From NCBI GenBank assembly GCA_028688175.1, contig JAQTYS010000073.1, forward strand, positions 1 through 11,079: a stretch of 11,079 nucleotides of DNA, read 5' to 3'. Under the pieces are notes generated by a model. That model had not been told where the DNA came from. It did no database searches and was given only the letters and a program-made list of their open reading frames with translations. The position numbers and the translations under genes were made by a program. This document shows, in pieces, positions 6,716 through 11,079 of this stretch. The stretch comes from Methanothrix sp. GTDB taxonomy: Archaea > Halobacteriota > Methanosarcinia > Methanotrichales > Methanotrichaceae. Each line of letters opens with the position of its first letter. The first letter of the stretch is position 1.

Positions 6716-7933
6716 TCATCCGTTTATAGCCAAAGCCGGATCAAGCCTGGATGCCTTCCAGGCAGGATACATGCCTGCAATCACGCTTAGGGCTGCCGCC
6801 AGCAGCACTATTGCCAGGAAGCTGCCAGCGTTAATCACCACAGGCAGAGTCATCTCCTCCCCACCCATCCCTTCCATTCTGATATCCAGGCTCTGCAGAT
6901 AAAGGGCAAAGGCAAGCCCTAGGATACATCCCAAAAGGCCCCCCATCAAACCTAAGATGGCGCTCTCCATGAGGAAGATATTTCTTATGTTCTTACCACT
7001 CGCTCCCATAGCCATGAACATGCCAATCTCGCTGGTCTTCTCATTGACCAGCATATACATTACGCTACCGATACCAAAGGAGGCTATTATCAATATCAAC
7101 AACATTATCAGTCGGTTCTGAAAAGTTTCTATGGCCAGAGTCTCCAGGATCTCAGGATAAAGAGTCTGCCAGCTCTCTGCCTTGTATCCCTGCTCCTGCA
7201 AATTTGCGGCAACGCCATCTGCCAGATAGACATCATCCAGTTTTACATTGACTGATGAGACCACATCTCCCTCATCCGTGAATTCTCTGACTGTGGAGTG
7301 GGATACGAAGGCGATATCCTCCGGCCATCCCATGGGAAGTTTAAGAATTCCGGATACCACCAGGCTGCGGCTTTCTTCACCCGGAATGCCGGCAAAGATG
7401 GTCTGTCCCAACTTGACCTTCAGCCTGTCGGCCAGCTTTTCCCCCAGCACCACCTTCTTGCCGTTCTGGATAGAATAGATGTCACCCTGTAAGACATAAT
7501 CTCCTATGTGGTAGATTTTGTCTACGTCGGCAGGATCTGCCCCCATCAGGTTTACACTTTCCACGTTGTCCTTGTAGGCAAAAGTCACCTGCGCCCCTAG
7601 GCTGGGTGATACGGCAACCACGCCGGGAAGTGACCAGATCCTATCTATCAGGCTCTTGTAAAGGTAAATGTAGTCGTCGCCTTCCCGGGGTGAAACGGTA
7701 ACGTGAGGAAGATCCTCAACAATTATATCAAAAAGCATACCTTGAAGTCCGTCTTGCATGGATACGTATATCAGAGATATGGCTACTGCTAGTGCAATGG
7801 CTGCTACGGAGAGGAAGGTGCCTCTCTTTCGGTAGGCGATATGCCGCATGACTACTGATAACTCGAAGTCGGGAATGATATTAGGCAGGTTTGGCACCTC
7901 TGCGAGGCTATATGTCTTGTCATGGGTTATCAA
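6716..7933 (-). CDS. ABC transporter permease, FtsX/MacB/LolC type (first gene of pair)
   Basis: 405 residues from a TTG at 7933, the most upstream usable start in frame: a TAA lies three codons earlier. An internal ATG at 7849 would remove the region aligning with the paralog's N-terminus (DFELSVVMRHI against YEFTIAKSHI), so I keep the TTG despite no visible Shine-Dalgarno site. TM1 is at about 39-58; the extracytoplasmic domain at 59-272; then TM2 (275-296), SEIGMFMAMGASGKNI (301-316), TM3 (323-345) and TM4 (369-388), ending in YPAWKASRLDPALAI. It shares architecture and many residues with the downstream permease, so the pair arose by duplication. A TATA-like element at 7978-7987 on the minus strand would give a leader of about 20 nt. 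The first about 20 residues have no counterpart in the paralog. ATPase partner not in the window. Confidence 0.87.
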   Translation of the reverse strand: MITHDKTYSLAEVPNLPNIIPDFELSVVMRHIAYRKRGTFLSVAAIALAVAISLIYVSMQDGLQGMLFDIIVEDLPHVTVSPREGDDYIYLYKSLIDRIWSLPGVVAVSPSLGAQVTFAYKDNVESVNLMGADPADVDKIYHIGDYVLQGDIYSIQNGKKVVLGEKLADRLKVKLGQTIFAGIPGEESRSLVVSGILKLPMGWPEDIAFVSHSTVREFTDEGDVVSSVNVKLDDVYLADGVAANLQEQGYKAESWQTLYPEILETLAIETFQNRLIMLLILIIASFGIGSVMYMLVNEKTSEIGMFMAMGASGKNIRNIFLMESAILGLMGGLLGCILGLAFALYLQSLDIRMEGMGGEEMTLPVVINAGSFLAIVLLAAALSVIAGMYPAWKASRLDPALAING

Positions 7934-7973
7934 GTTAGTGGATTAGTTGATATCAATGAAAGACCAAAAGCAT

Positions 7974-8204
7974 CTAGGATAAATATTGTTTGAAGCAGCC
8001 GGGTCCATCTGCCTTCCATTCCATCATCATGGCCAAATTGAAGAGCAGATCGAAAGCCGCATCCAGCTTCCTGCCCTCGGCCATGAAATTGCCGGGTGCA
8101 GATCCGCCAGGCGATCGCTACCTCCGGGAGCCCGGCCCGCTTGCAGCCCCATGCCCATGCGGGCGCGCTCGTCCGGGCAGGTTGAGGTGTTGCTGCGAGG
8201 TCAT
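7974..8204 (-). pseudogene. Frame overlapping the antitoxin-like stop by ATGA, interrupted by one TAG
   Basis: On the minus strand an ATG at 8204 overlaps the TGA of the antitoxin-like gene (ATGA, 8204-8201), the classic layout of a translationally coupled second gene. The frame runs 76 codons to a TAG at 7976-7974 and contains one internal TAG at 8120-8118 (codon 29). The part after the amber is the more protein-like: from an ATG at 8084 it encodes a 36-residue peptide starting MAEGRKLDAAFDLLFNLAMM with mostly G/C third bases. I see no PIN-domain aspartates, so it is not an obvious VapC. Options: a decayed partner gene, an independent 36-residue gene (7974-8084), amber read-through, or chance. 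A different frame on this strand (7930-8217) is open throughout but has an Arg/Ala/Gly-rich composition typical of a shadow frame. Confidence 0.3.
7978..7987 (-). promoter_or_regulatory. TATA-box-like element for the permease operon
   Basis: On the minus strand this reads AATATTTATC, within CAATATTTATCC. A start site about 27 nt downstream would fall near 7955, 22 nt before the TTG at 7933. It is the best TATA-like site ahead of the operon and suggests the permeases are transcribed separately from the antitoxin-like gene. Confidence 0.4.
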
Positions 8205-8443
8205 TTTCTCCATCCAAGTCTCTTCATCATTTCTCTTTTCATCATATGATCCAATTCATTTGCATCTTCAAGAGTAAGATCGCTTCTTTTCAGCAGAGTG
8301 TTCAGAACTCCACAGATAAATATATCATTTTTTATGCTTTCGGCTATGTCCAGCTCTATCCTCTTTCGCACAAGCGTTTCCAGCTCCCTGCTGGCCTTCA
8401 TCAATAGCTCAATCTCGAGGGGCAGTTCGACTTCGATCGTCAT
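8201..8443 (-). CDS. Small antitoxin-like protein
   Basis: 80 residues from the ATG at 8443; an in-frame GTG at 8455 would add four (VDNK). The N-terminal strand TIEVELPLEIELLMKA is followed by two helical, charged segments and a basic C-terminus. The layout 'short beta strand, helix, LTLEDANELDHMMKREMMKRL' resembles small archaeal VapB-like antitoxins, which bind their own promoter and neutralise a toxin encoded immediately downstream. No specific family can be fixed by eye. A downstream frame starts by ATGA overlap with its stop but is broken by an amber codon, so any toxin partner seems lost or unrecognised. Divergent from the TIR-NB-ARC-TPR gene across about 320 bp. It looks coding; the functional label is an inference from size, pattern and layout. 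Confidence 0.55.
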   Translation of the reverse strand: MTIEVELPLEIELLMKASRELETLVRKRIELDIAESIKNDIFICGVLNTLLKRSDLTLEDANELDHMMKREMMKRLGWRK

Positions 8444-8512
8444 TTTATTGTCCACTCATCTATGCTGGAGAAGAACATAAAGCTACTCAGCGGAGCGTGG
8501 ATTTTCAGACTC

Positions 8513-8664
8513 CTATTTCAGCAATCCGGATTTTTCCACTTTGTAATCTCCATCTCCTCCCCGGTCAGCCCGCGCCACAGCATTGATCCACTCATCCATC
8601 GGCCAGATTATCTTTGAGAGCGTCCAGCAGCTTCAATGAATCCTGAAACGGTGTGATTGGCCAT
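8513..8664 (-). pseudogene. Possible frameshifted remnant of a small gene
   Basis: Read on the minus strand, three short protein-like pieces follow each other in three different frames: MANHTVSGF from an ATG at 8664; QDSLKLLDALKDNLADG ending at a TGA at 8594-8592; and MDEWINAVARADRGGDGDY from an ATG at 8599 to a TAG at 8515-8513. Joined by two frameshifts they would make one small protein of roughly 50 residues ending about 60 bp upstream of the antitoxin-like gene. No family is recognised. The last piece alone is an intact 28-codon frame. A decayed gene fits the broken look of 7934-8772, but short frames like these can arise by chance. Confidence 0.25.
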
Positions 8665-8717
8665 CACAGAAGGCTGCAATGGAATGTAAAAGAGATAAAT
8701 GATATTTCTGTAGAGAA

Positions 8718-8727
8718 AATTTAAATT
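8718..8727 (+). promoter_or_regulatory. TATA box for the TIR-NB-ARC-TPR gene
   Basis: The palindrome AATTTAAATT, preceded by the purine-rich GTAGAGAA that could serve as a BRE, is a good archaeal TATA match. A start site near 8749 would give a leader of about 24 nt that includes the ribosome binding site. Inferred from sequence and spacing. Confidence 0.5.
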
Positions 8728-8762
8728 CCTAAAGAGCTACCATCAAATCGCTGCATAGGAGC

Positions 8763-8770
8763 AAGGAGGG
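8763..8770 (+). promoter_or_regulatory. Strong Shine-Dalgarno site very close to the TIR-NLR start
   Basis: AAGGAGGG is a near-perfect anti-16S match but ends only 2 nt before the ATG at 8773, closer than usual. No other start fits: the TIR first strand (KAFVSYS) begins at residue 4, so translation must start here. The tight spacing may lower expression. Confidence 0.55.
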
Positions 8771-8772
8771 AA

Positions 8773-11079
8773 ATGAGCAAGAAGGCCTTTGTCAGCTATT
8801 CGAGAAAGGATAGCGATTTTGTCCTCAAGTATGCGGGAAATCTGAAAGGAGATTTTGATCTCTGGCTTGATCAGTGGGATATTGCGCATCTGTCAGAGGG
8901 CGATGCAGACTGGGATAGAGCAATTGAAAATGCAATCTTGGATTGCAGCCATTTTCTGATAATTCTCTCCCCTCAATCGGTCCAGTCCCAGGAGGTTTTG
9001 GGAGAGCTTCGGTTGGCCATGAACAAAGGCAAAAACGTCATTCCAGTCCTGTATCAGAGCTGCGAGATCCCACGCCAGCTATTAAGGATTCAGTATATCG
9101 ATTTCGCCACCAGTGGCAAAGGCCCGGACGATTTTTACCTGATCAATCAGTCGCTCAGGAGGCTGAAGGGTCAGGAGATTTTGCCCCTGGAAGGACCACC
9201 CTTCCAGATCCCGCCGCCGCCCGGAGACTTCACCGGCCAGGAAGAGGAGATCGAAGAGACGCTGGCGCACTTTGATAAGGCTCTTGCCATCTCCTCCATT
9301 CAAGGCTTAGGGGGAATTGGGAAGACCGATCTGGCTAAAAAACTGGCCCAGATCTTGAGATACAAATTCCCGGATGGCCAGATAATGATCGACCTCTTGG
9401 GAACAGAGGAGCCATCCCTCCCTCCAATCGAGGCCATGAGAAAGGTCGTGCAGCTCTATGTTCCTGCAGAGCGAATGCCCAAAGAGGAGGATGAGATGAG
9501 AGGCTTTTATCAGTCTGTTCTGAACAACAAGTATCTGCTTCTCCTTCTGGATAATGCTCGTGATGGCGAGCAGGTCAAGCCCCTGCTTCCTCCGCCTAAC
9601 TGCGCCGTTCTCGTCACCTCAAGGCAGGATATCTCTCTTCCTGGCATGCGAACTATCAGGCTCGATGAGATGAAAACGGATGAATCGATAGAGCTTCTGA
9701 AGAGGATTGTTGAGGCTAAGAGGAGAATCAAAGAAGTCAGCGGCGACTGCTGGAAGGAGATCGCCAGCCTCTGCGGCCATCTCCCCCTGGCCCTGCGCCT
9801 GGCAGGCACATTCCTGGCCAATACCAGAGATATGAGCCCTGAGGATTATGCCGGGAGCCTTAAGGATGAGAAGAGCAGGCTGGAGCATATCGATAAAAGC
9901 AGCAAGAGTAGCGGAGAGATCGGAGTAGTGGCGAGCCTGCTTCTGTCTTACTCCCGCCTGCCTGCTGAAGCTGCCAGGGTCTTCCGCCTCCTCTCCATCT
10001 TTCCCCTTGACTTCGATTCCAGGGCGGAGGAGGCTGTTTGCCAGGATAAGGATCATGAGCTTCTCAGCGAGCTATTGCGCTGGAACTTGGTCGACTACCA
10101 GGAGGAGACCAAACGCTACCGGTTACATGACCTGGTGAGGATCTTTGCCTCCGGCAAGCTCTTGGAGGTGGATGGCGAGAATGCGAAAAATGAGACCAGG
10201 CAGAGGCATGCAGAGTACTTCCGGGGAGTGCTCTCTTTTGCGACAGAGATCTGCAAAAATGGAAACACCCTGGCAGGATTGAATGCATTCGATCTGGAAT
10301 GGATGAATATCGAGTCTGCCTGGGCCTGGGCCAAAGAGAATCTAGCCAAAAGCAATGCTGCAGCCACCATATGCAGCTCTTTTCTCAACTGGCCATATTT
10401 GCTTGACCTGCGCCAGCATCTGAGAGAGCGCATTTTGTGGATGGAGACGGCTCTCTCTGCAGCTCGGCGGCTGAACGATCGAAGCATGGAAGGAGTGCAT
10501 CTGGGCAACCTGGGCCTAGCCTACGCCGATCTGGGCGACGCCCGCAAGGCCATCGAGTACAACGAGCAGGCGCTGATCATCGCTCGCGAGATCGGGGACC
10601 TAAAGAACGAAGGTGCTTGGCTGGGAAACCTGGGACTGGCCTATGCCACTCTGGGCGACGCCCGCAAGGCCATCGAGTACTACGAGCAGGCGCTGGCCAT
10701 CTTGCGGGAGATCGGGGACCGAAGGGGCGAGGGTTATGAGCTGGGCAACCTGGGCAATGCCTACGCCGATCTGGGCGACTCTCGCAAGGCCATCGAATAC
10801 CACGAGCAGACGCTGGCCATCTTGCGGGAGATCGGGGACCGAAGAGGCGAGGGTAATGCGCTGGGCAACCTGGGCAATGCCTACGCCGATCTGGGAGACG
10901 CCCGTCAGGCCATCGAGTACTACGAGCAGCCTCTGGCCATCGCCCGCGAGATCGGGGACCGAAGGGGCGAGGGTAATGCGCTGGGCAACCTGGGCCTGGC
11001 CTACGCCGACCTGGGCGACTCCCGCCAGGCCATCGAGTACTACGAGCAGGCGCTGGCCATTGATCGTGAGATAGGGGAC
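8773..11079 (+). CDS. TIR-NB-ARC-TPR (STAND, NLR-like) protein, 3' end beyond the window
   Basis: 769 codons without a stop, running off the right edge; C-terminus missing. TIR domain at about 1-130: first strand AFVSYSRKD, FDLWLDQWDI, a BB-loop-like LSEGDADWDRAIENAI, HFLIILSP, and VLGELRLA, where Glu78 aligns with the catalytic glutamate of NAD-cleaving TIR enzymes. After a linker (IPPPPGDFTGQEEEI, about 146-160) comes an NB-ARC ATPase: P-loop GLGGIGKT (178-185, Lys184), Walker B YLLLLLDN (Asp260), a TSR sensor (Arg284), GHLPLAL (335-341), winged helix (about 395-455) and an MHD-like RLHDL with His452-Asp453. A helical linker leads to TPRs of 40 residues from residue 577 (four complete, a fifth cut off). 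By analogy with plant TIR-NLRs and prokaryotic STAND defence proteins: the repeats sense a ligand, the NB-ARC switches and oligomerises, and TIR then degrades NAD+ or makes a signal, causing abortive infection. Cytoplasmic. Function is inferred; the architecture is directly visible. Confidence 0.9.
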   Translation, partial: MSKKAFVSYSRKDSDFVLKYAGNLKGDFDLWLDQWDIAHLSEGDADWDRAIENAILDCSHFLIILSPQSVQSQEVLGELRLAMNKGKNVIPVLYQSCEIPRQLLRIQYIDFATSGKGPDDFYLINQSLRRLKGQEILPLEGPPFQIPPPPGDFTGQEEEIEETLAHFDKALAISSIQGLGGIGKTDLAKKLAQILRYKFPDGQIMIDLLGTEEPSLPPIEAMRKVVQLYVPAERMPKEEDEMRGFYQSVLNNKYLLLLLDNARDGEQVKPLLPPPNCAVLVTSRQDISLPGMRTIRLDEMKTDESIELLKRIVEAKRRIKEVSGDCWKEIASLCGHLPLALRLAGTFLANTRDMSPEDYAGSLKDEKSRLEHIDKSSKSSGEIGVVASLLLSYSRLPAEAARVFRLLSIFPLDFDSRAEEAVCQDKDHELLSELLRWNLVDYQEETKRYRLHDLVRIFASGKLLEVDGENAKNETRQRHAEYFRGVLSFATEICKNGNTLAGLNAFDLEWMNIESAWAWAKENLAKSNAAATICSSFLNWPYLLDLRQHLRERILWMETALSAARRLNDRSMEGVHLGNLGLAYADLGDARKAIEYNEQALIIAREIGDLKNEGAWLGNLGLAYATLGDARKAIEYYEQALAILREIGDRRGEGYELGNLGNAYADLGDSRKAIEYHEQTLAILREIGDRRGEGNALGNLGNAYADLGDARQAIEYYEQPLAIAREIGDRRGEGNALGNLGLAYADLGDSRQAIEYYEQALAIDREIGD
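10501..11079 (+). repeat. 120-bp tandem repeats coding for near-identical TPR units
   Basis: Units start at 10501, 10621, 10741, 10861 and 10981 (last unit cut at 99 bp by the window edge), with exactly 120-bp spacing. Consensus protein: LGNLGxAYADLGDxRxAIEY followed by YEQALAIxREIGDRRGEGNA. Variable positions are few: Leu/Asn at 6, Asp/Thr at 10, Ala/Ser at 14, Lys/Gln at 16, Tyr/Asn/His at 21, position 24, the two or three residues around 26-28, and the final two residues. Because 120 is a multiple of 3, other frames also stay open here and give long spurious reading frames. Confidence 0.95.

Larger units (their letters stand above)
8456..8772. other. Intergenic region between divergent antitoxin-like and TIR-NLR genes
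   Basis: 317 bp with no intact gene of convincing size. It holds the possible frameshifted remnant (8513-8664, minus strand), an A/T-rich promoter segment at about 8690-8735, and the ribosome-binding site of the TIR-NB-ARC-TPR gene. No tRNA, CRISPR repeat, inverted terminal repeat or long palindrome was seen. Promoters for both divergent genes must lie here; only the + strand one is recognisable. Confidence 0.5.

Noticed and set aside
8118..8120. In-frame TAG as a pyrrolysine codon
   Set aside because: Tempting in a methanogen, but the likely lineage is not known to carry the pyl system and the surroundings look decayed; kept only as an alternative to test.
7930..8217. 95-codon minus-strand open frame whose TGA overlaps the TTG start of the first permease
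   Set aside because: Composition is Arg/Ala/Gly/Trp-rich as in shadow frames of G/C-rich DNA, its TTG start lies inside the antitoxin-like gene, and no family pattern is visible. The competing frame (7974-8204) looks more protein-like despite its amber codon.
7934..8772. Insertion sequence, transposase remnant or att site
   Set aside because: I looked for inverted repeats, direct repeats and transposase-like motifs and found none; there is no tRNA end either.
10437..11074. Open frames of 100 and 153 codons on the + strand and shorter ones on the minus strand across the repeat array
   Set aside because: They are repeat-generated shadows: 120 bp is divisible by 3, so every frame that is open in one unit stays open. 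Trp/Thr/Pro-rich translations lack any domain sense, while the frame from 8773 continues a clear TPR.

Overview
The window looks like chromosomal DNA from a methanogenic archaeon, most likely Methanothrix/Methanosaeta-like (Methanotrichales). This is inferred from four things: a GHMP-family protein of the beta-RFAP-synthase type (methanopterin pathway family), a DUF2148 ferredoxin-domain protein beside it, archaeal TATA-box spacing with apparently leaderless starts, and a cysteine-repeat secreted protein of the kind those archaea carry. No rRNA, tRNA or phylogenetic marker gene is present, so the genus is a guess.

Layout. (1) 3-206: the 3' end of a truncated + strand gene. (2) 385-789: a small hydrophobic protein with a charged tail. 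(3) 821-4216: a tight three-gene + strand run, DUF2148 Fe-S-type protein, N-terminally extended GHMP protein, and a FeoB-type ferrous-iron transporter. Gaps are 29 and 13 nt, so this is probably one operon combining iron uptake with Fe-S/cofactor functions. (4) 4335-5456: a secreted protein with an all-beta-looking domain and four C-terminal four-cysteine modules, with its own promoter and a T-rich terminator. (5) 5542-7933, minus strand: two paralogous FtsX/MacB/LolC-type ABC permeases in one operon, convergent with the secreted protein. No ATP-binding subunit is visible. (6) 7934-8772: a gene-poor, decayed-looking zone with a small antitoxin-like protein (minus strand), an ATGA-overlapped downstream frame interrupted by one amber codon, and a probable multi-frameshift remnant. 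(7) 8773 to the right edge: a long + strand frame, open to the end of the window (769 codons, no stop), encoding a TIR - NB-ARC (STAND) - TPR protein, an NLR-like immune receptor architecture. It ends in near-identical 120-bp repeats.

The left two thirds reads as ordinary core and transport functions. The right third (about 7.9-11.1 kb) reads as an accessory or defence-type region. The TIR-NB-ARC-TPR protein is the most interesting item: predicted NAD-cleaving effector, nucleotide-driven switch and repeat sensor in one chain. The amber-interrupted frame next to the antitoxin-like gene is the second thing to check.
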